From: Dokdonia pacifica
GTDB lineage: Bacteria > Bacteroidota > Bacteroidia > Flavobacteriales > Flavobacteriaceae
Direction: 5' to 3'
NCBI RefSeq assembly: GCF_900188275.1
Contig: NZ_FZNY01000002.1
Location: 1 to 64,000, forward strand
Length of the DNA stretch: 64,000 nucleotides
In this document: positions 54,593 through 63,100 of the stretch, in pieces
Numbering within the stretch: the first letter of the stretch is position 1
How the letters are laid out: each line of letters opens with the position of its first letter
Position numbers and translations under genes: made by a program
Notes under the pieces: generated by a model
The model's database searches: none
What the model saw: only the letters and a program-made list of their open reading frames with translations
What the model was told of the DNA's origin: nothing

Positions 54593-55708
54593 ATGATACT
54601 TACTATTTTAAAAAAAGATCTAAGATTATATTTCTCGGATAAAAAGGGAGTTCTTGTTACCTTTTTATTACCTATTATTATGATAACGCTATTTGCTTTT
54701 GCATTTGGAGGTGTCGGAAAAAAGAAAAGTACTCCTAAACCTTTAGGGATTCTGGTTGTTGATAAAGATTCAACATCTACTTCTCAAGAGTTTATCACAA
54801 AATTAAACAGTCTTCCTACTATTCGTTTGATTTCCTCAGAAGAAGAAAAAGCATTAGATCTAGTTAGAAAAGGTGAAAATGTCGCTGCTCTAGTTTTTGA
54901 AAAAGGATTTTCGGAGGCTATTGCTACTAATGCTGATGTGCCTGTAGAATTGAAATACGATGCTGCTAGAGATATACAGATGCGAATTGTACATACAATT
55001 TTAAAAGATGGTTTTACGTATCATTTAGGGAAAGGAGATGTGATTAATCAAGTTCAACTAAAAACTACTTCCGTAATCAAACAGAGTTCTACGAAAGCAC
55101 ATCCAGGTTTGGTACAAGCAGTAGGCGGTACAGCTATTATGATGTTATTATTTAGTATCGCTGCTATAGGTGGCGGGTTACTAGATGAAAAAGAAGCAGG
55201 CACTTTAAAACGTCTATTAATTGCTCCTATAAAACCATTGGATATTTTATTAGCAAAAATGGGAACAGCTATGATAGTTTCAATTTTGCAATTAACAGTT
55301 ATGTTTATTTTTGCTTGGGTAGCATTTGGATTACCCATTTTCATGGATGCTTCCTCATTGATTGTATTGATTTTATGTATCTCGTTTGCGGTTTCTAGTT
55401 TTGGGGTTTTCTTGGTGTCTACGGTAAAAACACGACAGCAATTACAAGGAATGAGTACTATTATTATCATTCTTATGTCGGCGATTGGAGGAAGTATGAT
55501 TCCTATTAGCATGATGCCTGCATTCATGCAAAACATTGCCATAATTAGCGTAAATTATTGGGGTATTGAAGGTTTCTTTGATATTTTTTGGAGACAATTA
55601 CCTTTTATAGATATTCTTCCTAAAATGGGAGTTTTAGTAGCTATAGGTTTTGGAATGACCTTGGTTTCTACGGTATTATTCAAAAAGAATATTATAGAGA
55701 TTGCGTAA
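54593..55708 (+). CDS. ABC-2 type transporter permease
   Basis: The 371-aa protein has an N-terminal membrane helix (about 20-40), a long extracytoplasmic domain (50-165) and five or six C-terminal helices (about 175-370). This is the ABC-2/YhgE-NatB-like layout. FLLPIIMITLFAFAFGGVGK and DEKEAGTLKRLLIAPIKP are characteristic. It pairs with the preceding ATPase. It converges with the LytTR regulator gene at 55735, with only 26 bp between the stops. Confidence 0.9.
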   Translation: MILTILKKDLRLYFSDKKGVLVTFLLPIIMITLFAFAFGGVGKKKSTPKPLGILVVDKDSTSTSQEFITKLNSLPTIRLISSEEEKALDLVRKGENVAALVFEKGFSEAIATNADVPVELKYDAARDIQMRIVHTILKDGFTYHLGKGDVINQVQLKTTSVIKQSSTKAHPGLVQAVGGTAIMMLLFSIAAIGGGLLDEKEAGTLKRLLIAPIKPLDILLAKMGTAMIVSILQLTVMFIFAWVAFGLPIFMDASSLIVLILCISFAVSSFGVFLVSTVKTRQQLQGMSTIIIILMSAIGGSMIPISMMPAFMQNIAIISVNYWGIEGFFDIFWRQLPFIDILPKMGVLVAIGFGMTLVSTVLFKKNIIEIA

Positions 55709-55734
55709 TTTATGTTTAATCACTGTTATAGTAT

Positions 55735-56433
55735 TTAAATCCTATCTAAAACTATTTTTCTATACGATTTTCCGATGGGAAGTTTAGTGTCATTTTGTAA
55801 CACAATTTGGTTACCATCTATGAGTTTCAGATGATTAAAATTGATGATATATGATTTATGAATTCGTAAAAATTGCTCAGGCAATTTTTCTAAAAAATCA
55901 GATAGTGTTTGTGGAGTTAAAATCATTACATCTGTAAATATCTTAATGTAATTTCCATAAGCCTCAATATGATATATGTTTTCAAAATTGAGCTTTATAA
56001 TTTTCTTATCGCTTTTTACAAAAATAGCATTGTTTGCAGGTTCGTTTTCAACTACAATAGGTTGATTTTGGGTCGTAGTTTGTTGTTGTACTTTAAAAAC
56101 TGCCTGTATAAAACGTTCTAATGAAAACGGTTTTAATAAATAGTCGGTTACAGAAAGCTCAAAACCTTCTACAGCATATTCAGGATAAGCAGTAGTTATG
56201 ATTACATGGGGTTTTTGCTGTATGGTCTTTAATAAACTTAAACCTGAAAGTTTAGGCATATTAATATCTAAGAACAAGATGTCTACAGGTTTTTCTTGTA
56301 ATATTTGCATTACTTCAAATGCATTTTTACAGGATGCGACAAGCTCTAAATTTTGAATTTCTTGTATGTAATTTTCCAAAATTTGACGTGCAATTGGTTC
56401 ATCATCAGCTATTATACATTGTAGTGCTTTCAT
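55735..56433 (-). CDS. LytTR family response regulator
   Basis: The 232-aa protein has a receiver domain with phospho-acceptor D56 (DILFLDINMPKLSG) and acidic D10/D11. A LytTR domain (about 130-232) follows, with ENIYHIEAYGNYIKIFTD and FLRIHKSYIINFNHLK. I chose the ATG at 56433, 1 bp after the kinase stop. A TTG 12 bp upstream would overlap the kinase gene by 11 bp and is less likely. It forms a two-component pair with the kinase encoded upstream. Confidence 0.92.
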   Translation of the reverse strand: MKALQCIIADDEPIARQILENYIQEIQNLELVASCKNAFEVMQILQEKPVDILFLDINMPKLSGLSLLKTIQQKPHVIITTAYPEYAVEGFELSVTDYLLKPFSLERFIQAVFKVQQQTTTQNQPIVVENEPANNAIFVKSDKKIIKLNFENIYHIEAYGNYIKIFTDVMILTPQTLSDFLEKLPEQFLRIHKSYIINFNHLKLIDGNQIVLQNDTKLPIGKSYRKIVLDRI

Positions 56434-56434
56434 A

Positions 56435-57415
56435 CTATACTTCAAGAATTAAATTAACACTATAAATCCCTTCCTTTTTTTCAATAGTTAATGTGTGTTG
56501 ATCAGGATACATCAATGCCAATCGTTTTTTTACGTTTTGTAAACCTATCCCATTCTTACCTTTCTCTAAATTTTCATGTAGAACATCCATTTTTCCAATG
56601 GTATTTTGGCATTTAAAGTATAATTTGTTGTTTTCTTGACGAATAGATACAGATACATTTTCTTTTATATCGGTAGATGTTTCCAAGTGTTTAAATGCAT
56701 TTTCTACAAAAACAATAAATAACATAGGTGCTATTTTTTGTGTTGAGATCTCCCCTGTTTTAGAAAATAGAATATCTGTTTTTTCCTCTAATCTTATTTT
56801 TTCCAGGGATATATAATTTTCCAAATACTGAATTTCTTTTTCTAGAGGGACATATACATCTTTAGTTTCGTACAGACTGTAACGTAGTAAATCTGATAAT
56901 TTCAACATTAATTCAGGTAATTTATCTGATTTTATGACAGATAGCCCGTAAAGGTTGTTTAATGTATTGAATAAAAAATGAGGATTTAGTTGTCCTTTTA
57001 ATAATTTTAATTCAGCATCTTTTTCTTGTTGTCTTCGTGTAAAACTATCTCTTGCAATTTTAAGGGATGATGCAAATAGAAGTGCCAAGATCATAATGCC
57101 TAAAAAGTTTACAAACATACCGAGTTGTAAAGTTTCTCCTGTGGTGTTTTTAACAATTAGATATACTGAAATCGCAGTAAATACTATTGAGTTTGCACTA
57201 AACAATAAGAAAAAAATAGAAGGCTTCTTTCTGAAAAATGGAAGAATATAGAGGTTATTAATATAAACAGCAGGGGCTAATAAAAGAATAACATAGATAG
57301 ATGTTAAGGCTCTAGCTCCATCTTGTATGGTGATTAATAGAATAACATAAAAGAATAGCCATACAAATAAGTTTTGTATAAGTTTATTGTCTATTAAACG
57401 ATCAAATTTTGACAT
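56435..57415 (-). CDS. LytS-type sensor histidine kinase
   Basis: The 326-aa protein has four hydrophobic helices (about 15-35, 40-60, 70-90 and 100-120) and a His_kinase region with the phospho-acceptor in LKGQLNPHFLFNTLNNLYGL. ATP-binding motifs follow (MLFIVFVENAFKHLE, GIGLQNVKKRLALMYP). It lacks a recognisable sensor domain, so it probably detects a membrane-associated or regulator-coupled signal. The cognate regulator gene starts right after its stop. Divergent genes downstream of 57631 encode a small secreted protein and a second ABC exporter. Confidence 0.92.
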   Translation of the reverse strand: MSKFDRLIDNKLIQNLFVWLFFYVILLITIQDGARALTSIYVILLLAPAVYINNLYILPFFRKKPSIFFLLFSANSIVFTAISVYLIVKNTTGETLQLGMFVNFLGIMILALLFASSLKIARDSFTRRQQEKDAELKLLKGQLNPHFLFNTLNNLYGLSVIKSDKLPELMLKLSDLLRYSLYETKDVYVPLEKEIQYLENYISLEKIRLEEKTDILFSKTGEISTQKIAPMLFIVFVENAFKHLETSTDIKENVSVSIRQENNKLYFKCQNTIGKMDVLHENLEKGKNGIGLQNVKKRLALMYPDQHTLTIEKKEGIYSVNLILEV

Positions 57416-57630
57416 TTTAATTGTTTAGAATTCACTCCAAAAATAACCTATAGTCTCTCAATTATGTTTTTTTAATGATGAAAGCCCCTATTTTCTATCT
57501 AAAGGTATTCCTTTTCATGATATCCTGACTTTTGGCTATATATCATTTTTTTAGGCTCCTTGGTCATTGTTTATTTTTTGGGTTGAATAATTAAAAGAGT
57601 TTTGAAGTGTAAATCATAAAAAACAATATC

Positions 57631-58032
57631 ATGAAACACGTAATTCAAATCACAACAGCACTTTTTTTATTAGTTCAAACGATGGGATATAGTCAAGTAA
57701 ATACAGCAGAGACTCTATCAAAAAATGAAAATGCTTCTTTAAAAAATGATCAGATAAAAGAAGAAGTTGATCACGCACAACTTCAAAAATTTGTTGGAAA
57801 CTACCTTTTAGAAGAAGCAGATTTTGAGCTAGAGATTGTAAAAGAAGATGACAAGATGTATATCATTAGCCCATTTTCTAAAGATTTATTGACTCAAAAA
57901 AATGAAACTACCCTACGCGAGCCTACAAGAGGTGTAGATTTAGAATTAATAGCTGATAATAATAATGCATTGAAATTTACTCAAAATGGGTATGAGACTA
58001 TTATCAAGAAAGTAAGATCTAAAACGGACTAA
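57631..58032 (+). CDS. Small secreted protein of unknown function
   Basis: The 133-aa protein has a signal peptide (about 1-21, ...QTMGYSQ). The mature part has an acidic linker and a compact beta-rich C-terminal segment (LQKFVGNYLLEEADFELEIV, LTQKNETTLREPTRGVD). This resembles the small lipocalin-like DUF3471 tails found on Bacteroidota serine hydrolases, but the match is tentative. It is followed by a long repeat and a hairpin before the ABC gene. Confidence 0.65.
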   Translation: MKHVIQITTALFLLVQTMGYSQVNTAETLSKNENASLKNDQIKEEVDHAQLQKFVGNYLLEEADFELEIVKEDDKMYIISPFSKDLLTQKNETTLREPTRGVDLELIADNNNALKFTQNGYETIIKKVRSKTD

Positions 58033-58059
58033 GTATCAATTTCCTTTTATAGATGTGTT

Positions 58060-58168
58060 ATACGCTTTATCGCTTTGCTCTCCCTATGGTCGTGAACCTC
58101 ACAAGTTCGCTTTACCATTTCATTCTTCCTTCGGTCGTGAATCTCGCAGGCTCGATTTCGCGAAAGCA
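58060..58168 (+). repeat. Long modular palindromic repeat, two tandem units
   Basis: TATACGCTTTATCGCTTTGC, then CTCCCTATGGTCGTGAACC, then a second unit with CCTTCGGTCGTGAATCTCG, ending CGATTTCGCGAAAGC. The layout is the same as at 14101-14232 but without the GCCTGCCGGCAGGC insert. It lies downstream of the small secreted protein gene in its orientation. Confidence 0.88.
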
Positions 58169-58204
58169 AAAAAACATTCTTCCTCATTCTAAATTATATA
58201 AAAT

Positions 58205-58230
58205 GCTATGGTAGTACTAGCTGCCATAGC
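58205..58230 (+). terminator. Hairpin upstream of ABC exporter gene
   Basis: GCTATGGTAG pairs with CTGCCATAGC (one wobble) around TACTAG, 24 bp before the ATP-binding protein start. There is no T tract. It may be a 5' leader structure or the end of the preceding transcript. Confidence 0.6.
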
Positions 58231-58254
58231 AACTTGAATCAAAAAAATAAATCA

Positions 58255-59118
58255 ATGTTATTAGATATACAAAACGTTTCTAAACGATATAATAAGAACA
58301 ATTATGGAGTGAAAGATTTCTCTATGACTATCGAGAAAGGTATTTTAGGTTTATTGGGGCCCAATGGCGCTGGAAAATCTACATTACTAAAGATGATAGC
58401 TACGGTGAGTACACCGAGTAATGGTATTATTTCTTTAAATAAAAACAACATCGTAAAGGATGCAAATTATATGCGAAAACAACTTGGGTTTCTACCTCAA
58501 GATTTTGGTGTCTATCCAAACCTGAATGCCTATGAGTTTTTGAATTATATGGCAGCATTAAAGGGTATAGGAGGTAATAAGTTATCTACTAGGATTGCTC
58601 AATTACTAGAGGGTTTAAATTTACTGAGCGTTGCCAAAAAGAGAATTGGAAGTTATTCAGGAGGAATGAAACAAAGAGTTGGCATTGCACAGGCATTGTT
58701 GAATCATCCGAAAATTGTAATTTTTGATGAACCAACTGTTGGTTTAGATCCAGAAGAACGAGTGCGTTTTCGGAATCTTATTTCTGATTTAGCAAATGAG
58801 TGTATTGTAATTTTATCCTCACATATCGTTTCTGACATTGATACCATTGCAGATACGGTGGCTATAATGAAAAATGGGACGCTTATTTCTTATGGAAATC
58901 AAGAAGACAGCATTCAAAAAGTAAAAGGCAAAGTATTTGAAACTACCATTGAAAAAGAAGTATTATCTGATTTTAAGAATCAACATGTTGTTGTGAGTAC
59001 TACCCGAACAGGAAACTCATTAATAGTTAGATATATCACAGATATTCCTGTTAAAAACTCTATAGAAAAAGAAGCCAATCTTGAGGATGCGTATTTATAC
59101 TTCACCAAAACACATTAA
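58255..59118 (+). CDS. ABC transporter ATP-binding protein
   Basis: The 287-aa protein has Walker A GPNGAGKST (about 36-44), the Q-loop LGFLPQDFGVYP, signature YSGGMKQRVGIA, Walker B IVIFDEPTVGLDPEE and H-switch LSSHIVSDI. The start at ATG 58255 is preferred over a TTG 21 bp upstream. It works with the membrane protein at 59171, whose gene begins 52 bp later. The substrate is unknown. The pair lies downstream of a small secreted protein and may be regulated by the adjacent divergent LytS/LytTR system. Confidence 0.93.
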   Translation: MLLDIQNVSKRYNKNNYGVKDFSMTIEKGILGLLGPNGAGKSTLLKMIATVSTPSNGIISLNKNNIVKDANYMRKQLGFLPQDFGVYPNLNAYEFLNYMAALKGIGGNKLSTRIAQLLEGLNLLSVAKKRIGSYSGGMKQRVGIAQALLNHPKIVIFDEPTVGLDPEERVRFRNLISDLANECIVILSSHIVSDIDTIADTVAIMKNGTLISYGNQEDSIQKVKGKVFETTIEKEVLSDFKNQHVVVSTTRTGNSLIVRYITDIPVKNSIEKEANLEDAYLYFTKTH

Positions 59119-59170
59119 GACACTACCTGAGATTATTTTGGAAGATCTAAAAACTATTAAAAATCACAGT

Positions 59171-60718
59171 ATGGATTTATTACTTACGATTATAAAATCT
59201 GATTATTTACAGCGTACTAGAAGCTATGCTTTTTTAATTACACTTTGTGTAAGCTTAGCTATTGCGTATACATTTGTGCCAGAACCAAATGCAAATTATT
59301 CTACAATTAGGATTGCCGATCATGTAGGGTATTATAATTCGGCTTGGTTTGGGTATGTAACCGCAATTTTGACAAGTATATTCTTGTCTTTAATAGGATT
59401 CTATCTTATAAATAATAGTATCAAAAATGATATTCATACCAAAATAGGACACATTGTAGCCTCTACTCCTATTTCAAACTTCATCTATTTATTATCGAAA
59501 GTACTCAGTAATTTTTTAGTATTGTTTACTATAGCAGCAATGGTTTTTATCATGAGCATCTTGTTATTTATTTTATACAATGATGGTTATCCATTTGAAC
59601 TTAACCAATTTGTAAAACCATATGTACTTATTGTGTTGCCTGCTCTTTTTGTAATTGCAGTAATAGCCATCGTCTTTGAAGTTTTCTTTGGTAAATATTC
59701 AGTACTTCAGAATATTGGTTTTTTCTTTCTTTTTTCAGGACTTTTAGTCATGACTCCTAAAACTGAAATGCAATTTTCAATGGATATTTTTGGGAGTAGC
59801 ATTGTCATGCATGAATTAGAACAGACGGTAAGAAAAATTTCAAATACTCCTGAAAATACGGATCTTTCTATAGGTTATGTTCTAGGAAATGTAAAACAAA
59901 CACATTCATTTGAATTTAAGGGAATGGAATTCCCAACCATATTTCTATTAAGTCGCTTTATATGGATTATTATTGGGATTTTAGTAATCTATTTGATATC
60001 TCATTTTTTTCATCGATTTCGCTTAAAAGAACGTATCTCTTTACGAAAACACTCTGTAGAAATTAGAAAAGAAGCAGTGTCAAAAGAGCTACTGCTTAAC
60101 AAATTACCAACTCCAGAGATAAACTACAGTATATTTCCATTAGTGAAAACGGAGTTCTTATTACTCTTTAGAAAAGGGAAAAAATGGTTATGGATCGTTA
60201 ATGTTCTTGGAATGTTATTGCTAGCAGTGCTTCCTATAGAAAAGGCACATCAACTTGTATTACCTATTTTATGGTTTCTGCAAGTAAGCAGATTGTCTGA
60301 CTTGACCACAAAAGAATTTTTAAACAATGTTCACTATTTTGCATTTTCTGCTTATAAGCCTATGAGTAGATTATTGTTTTCGCAACTACTAGCGGCTATT
60401 AGTTTATTATTTTTATTAGCAGTTCCATTAGTTGTTAGGTATGCAATAAGAGTAGATTTTTATGCTATTTTTTCTATATACTTAGGGAGTGTTTTTATTG
60501 TGCTGCTTGCTTGCGCTTTAGGCATCTTATCAAAAGGCAAAAAACTATTTGAAGTGTTTTTCTTTATGATTACATATGCGGTTATCAATGGTATTCCTTT
60601 TGTAGATTATTTTGGAGGAAACTCGCATGATTCTATGTATCTAGTGTATCTTTTTATTTTAATATTTGTTTTGGGATGTATTAGTGTTTATATGAGGAGA
60701 CATCAGTTATCTGAGTGA
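59171..60718 (+). CDS. ABC transporter permease-like membrane protein
   Basis: The 515-aa protein has about twelve hydrophobic helices in two groups (about 20-230 and 355-510) around a central soluble region (about 230-345). It starts DLLLTIIKSDYLQRTRSY and has GHIVASTPISNFIYLLSKVL, as in Bacteroidota ABC-2 membrane subunits. The chosen ATG at 59171 follows the ATPase stop. A longer version starting inside the ATPase gene is unlikely. It probably forms the exporter channel with the preceding ATPase. Confidence 0.82.
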   Translation: MDLLLTIIKSDYLQRTRSYAFLITLCVSLAIAYTFVPEPNANYSTIRIADHVGYYNSAWFGYVTAILTSIFLSLIGFYLINNSIKNDIHTKIGHIVASTPISNFIYLLSKVLSNFLVLFTIAAMVFIMSILLFILYNDGYPFELNQFVKPYVLIVLPALFVIAVIAIVFEVFFGKYSVLQNIGFFFLFSGLLVMTPKTEMQFSMDIFGSSIVMHELEQTVRKISNTPENTDLSIGYVLGNVKQTHSFEFKGMEFPTIFLLSRFIWIIIGILVIYLISHFFHRFRLKERISLRKHSVEIRKEAVSKELLLNKLPTPEINYSIFPLVKTEFLLLFRKGKKWLWIVNVLGMLLLAVLPIEKAHQLVLPILWFLQVSRLSDLTTKEFLNNVHYFAFSAYKPMSRLLFSQLLAAISLLFLLAVPLVVRYAIRVDFYAIFSIYLGSVFIVLLACALGILSKGKKLFEVFFFMITYAVINGIPFVDYFGGNSHDSMYLVYLFILIFVLGCISVYMRRHQLSE

Positions 60719-60882
60719 TCTTTCATATAAATAGATTTTCTAGATCAAACAAATTCTTTTTTCCAATTCCTTCCATTCTAAAACATTAAAAAAGACTTTC
60801 TAAAATTGTGAATATCTATCTCAATTTTGACTTTTTTGCTTATCGCGAAATCTTATATTTGGCACCCTTAAAACAAAAAAAT

Positions 60883-61401
60883 ATGAGCGTAACTTGGTAT
60901 GAGTGTAAAGTAAAGTATAGAAAAATGGATGAAGTATCTGGAATGCAAAAAGTAAAGACGGAACCTTTCCTAGTAGATGCCATTTCCTATACAGAAGCAG
61001 AAAGTAGAATTACTCAGGAAATGTCTGTGTATTTAAGTGATAGTGACGAAATTAATATCACTAATATTAAAGTAGCTAATTATGCAGAAATACATCCATT
61101 TGAAAATTCTGATAGATGGTTTAAATCTAAGGTTTCTTTAATTGCATTTGATGAGGAAAGTGGTAAAGAACGTAAAACCAATCAATATCTATTGGTACAG
61201 GCAAATGATGTAAAAGAAGCTTATGAAAATACGGAGAGTGTGATGAAAGACTCTATGGGAGAATACACAATTCCTGCTATTGCAGAATCTCCTGTAATGG
61301 ATGTATTTCCATATTTTTCTGGGGAAGAAAGCGAATTAGAGCGACTAGAGAAATTTACAGCATTAAAAAATTCAGTACCTGTAACTGATGAAGAGGAATA
61401 G
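60883..61401 (+). CDS. DUF4494 domain-containing protein
   Basis: The 172-aa cytosolic protein begins MSVTWYECKVKYRKMDEVSG. DUF4494 is recognised by WYECKVKYRK, KTEPFLVDAISYTEAESRI and KTNQYLLVQANDVKEAYEN. I use ATG 60883. The longer in-frame start at 60808 adds 25 residues without homology and follows weak sequence. DUF4494 proteins are conserved across Bacteroidota and of unknown role. It stands alone. Confidence 0.88.
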   Translation: MSVTWYECKVKYRKMDEVSGMQKVKTEPFLVDAISYTEAESRITQEMSVYLSDSDEINITNIKVANYAEIHPFENSDRWFKSKVSLIAFDEESGKERKTNQYLLVQANDVKEAYENTESVMKDSMGEYTIPAIAESPVMDVFPYFSGEESELERLEKFTALKNSVPVTDEEE

Positions 61402-61421
61402 ATAGTACCTTTTTTAAAATC

Positions 61422-61459
61422 TAAAGAGAGATTATACTATATGTGTAACCTCTCTTTTA
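61422..61459. terminator. Bidirectional terminator hairpin
   Basis: AAAGAGAGATTA pairs with TAACCTCTCTTT with one internal mismatch, with T-rich and A-rich flanks. It lies between the convergent DUF4494 gene (ends 61401) and the alpha/beta hydrolase gene (ends 61469). Confidence 0.78.
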
Positions 61460-61468
61460 TGCTTTATA

Positions 61469-62941
61469 TTAGAATTTGTTTCCATTCTTATATACTGTCA
61501 TATCCAGTAGTTCATACTTCTTTGCTACATTTTGAGGGTCTGCAATTTTATCTTTTTTTAAGTGTTTGTCAAAGAATGAGAGGATGAGTTCGTTTGTTAT
61601 CTGAATCCCTAACTTAGCATCAATAGTCCCTGTTTGAGCAAGACTTTCTACAGGAATCATTAAAGGTATATCCATAAAATTGGGATGTGCCGCAGTGAGT
61701 AATTTGCTTTCATAAAAGTAGTCGGTACTTTTATGCTTATATGTATGTGCATTAATATCATGATGATCTGCTGGCCAATCGGCCGAAATATATAAAAAGG
61801 GTTTGTGATACATGGTATCCATCATTTCACCCCATTGTACACCATCAATATTTACAGCTGCTTTTATTCGAGTGTCTTTTATAGTGAGCTGTCCTGCAGC
61901 GCCTCCACCTCTAGAGTGCCCAAAAACACCAATTTTTTCGAGATCTAGCCTATTTTTTAAAAAGCCATTTTTATTCCAGTCTTCTAATTGGTCTAAGGTG
62001 TATATCATGTCCTTGGTCCATCTCTTTACCATCTTGGTTACATTATATTCTTTAGAGGCCTCTCTAATTATAGCATGTCGCTCATCATATGAATAATCGT
62101 TTTCAAAAGCATTTTTTATAGGTGTGATATGTTGCATAGCATCTGCGCCATCTATAGCTTGGAATTCATAATCAAAAAACTTTTCTGAACCATCAGGAAA
62201 TGTAGTTGCCAAGCTTTCATAAGTATGATTCATGTTGATCACAATATAACCATGACTAGCAATTTCACTTAGTAAGGCATAATATCCAGATGCATTAGAT
62301 CCATAACCATGAGAAAATAATACTACCGGAAACGTATCTTCTATAATAGGTGCTTCTTGGTAGACATGTGTTGTTACTCTATCTAAATAATTCATAGAGG
62401 CTGGAGGTAATATACCACCACCGTACTTTTGTATAAAACTCGTTCTATTTGCTTTATCTAAGTAAGGCACTTCTTTCGCGAAAGCGTTATTATTAGATGG
62501 ATACCAAACTTTCACCATAATTTCTCTTTTATCGGTTTCATCTTTTGTAATTGGCTCATCCATATCCGTTTTTAGATGAATAGCATGTGTTCCTACTTGA
62601 TAAATACCAGTAGGTTTTGGTAGCGAAAATACAGGGAGTACATTAGGCACCATCCAACTTGGGAACAAAACGATGATGAGAATCACATACCCCAGGACTC
62701 TTATAAAAGTAAGTTTTATAGATAAAGTTTCATTTACTTGGTAAATCCTCCATAGGACAATCATAAGTAATACGTATACAGGAAACATTTGCCATCGCCA
62801 ACCTTCAAAAATTAAATGACAGATCACTATAAGTGCTAGTATCATTAATAATGGTTTTTTCTTACTAATTTTAAGTACAGGTCGTTTTACAAATGGTAAA
62901 ATAGTTACGATACATAGTAATACGATTTCTAGAATTCTCAT
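61469..62941 (-). CDS. Membrane-anchored alpha/beta hydrolase (dienelactone/PAF-acetylhydrolase-like)
   Basis: The 490-aa protein has three or four N-terminal membrane helices (about 1-110). A hydrolase domain follows with FPVVLFSHGYGSNASGYYAL as the oxyanion region and the nucleophile in GVFGHSRGGGAAGQL (Ser about residue 345). It resembles the PAF-acetylhydrolase/dienelactone hydrolase branch and would cleave a lipid ester or lactone in the periplasm. The residue group AFAKE (about 154-158) is encoded by a CTTTCGCGAAAG repeat core. The gene is transcribed alone. Confidence 0.83.
   Translation of the reverse strand: MRILEIVLLCIVTILPFVKRPVLKISKKKPLLMILALIVICHLIFEGWRWQMFPVYVLLMIVLWRIYQVNETLSIKLTFIRVLGYVILIIVLFPSWMVPNVLPVFSLPKPTGIYQVGTHAIHLKTDMDEPITKDETDKREIMVKVWYPSNNNAFAKEVPYLDKANRTSFIQKYGGGILPPASMNYLDRVTTHVYQEAPIIEDTFPVVLFSHGYGSNASGYYALLSEIASHGYIVINMNHTYESLATTFPDGSEKFFDYEFQAIDGADAMQHITPIKNAFENDYSYDERHAIIREASKEYNVTKMVKRWTKDMIYTLDQLEDWNKNGFLKNRLDLEKIGVFGHSRGGGAAGQLTIKDTRIKAAVNIDGVQWGEMMDTMYHKPFLYISADWPADHHDINAHTYKHKSTDYFYESKLLTAAHPNFMDIPLMIPVESLAQTGTIDAKLGIQITNELILSFFDKHLKKDKIADPQNVAKKYELLDMTVYKNGNKF
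62473..62484. repeat. CTTTCGCGAAAG palindrome inside a coding sequence
   Basis: A perfect 12-nt copy of the repeat core lies within the alpha/beta hydrolase gene, read as Ala-Phe-Ala-Lys. This is the third repeat core found inside a gene in this window. Confidence 0.8.
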
Positions 62942-63100
62942 ACGTTTATAATTGATAATGAATGATCAATTCAAACATAAAATTTTTGTGATACGTTGTC
63001 AATGTTATAACTTGTGGTAAAACGGTTATGTATCGATATAAAAGTGTTGTTTTTAAAAACAAGAAGAATTTTTAAAGGAGTTCTATCATAACTACGCTTA

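Noticed and set aside
56434-56445. An 11-bp overlap of the LytTR regulator with its kinase through a TTG start
   Set aside because: An ATG lies 12 bp downstream, right after the kinase stop, and fits the start position of receiver domains better.
7775-58168. The palindromic repeats as a CRISPR array
   Set aside because: The copies are scattered over 50 kb, lack regular spacers and vary in length, and no cas genes are present.
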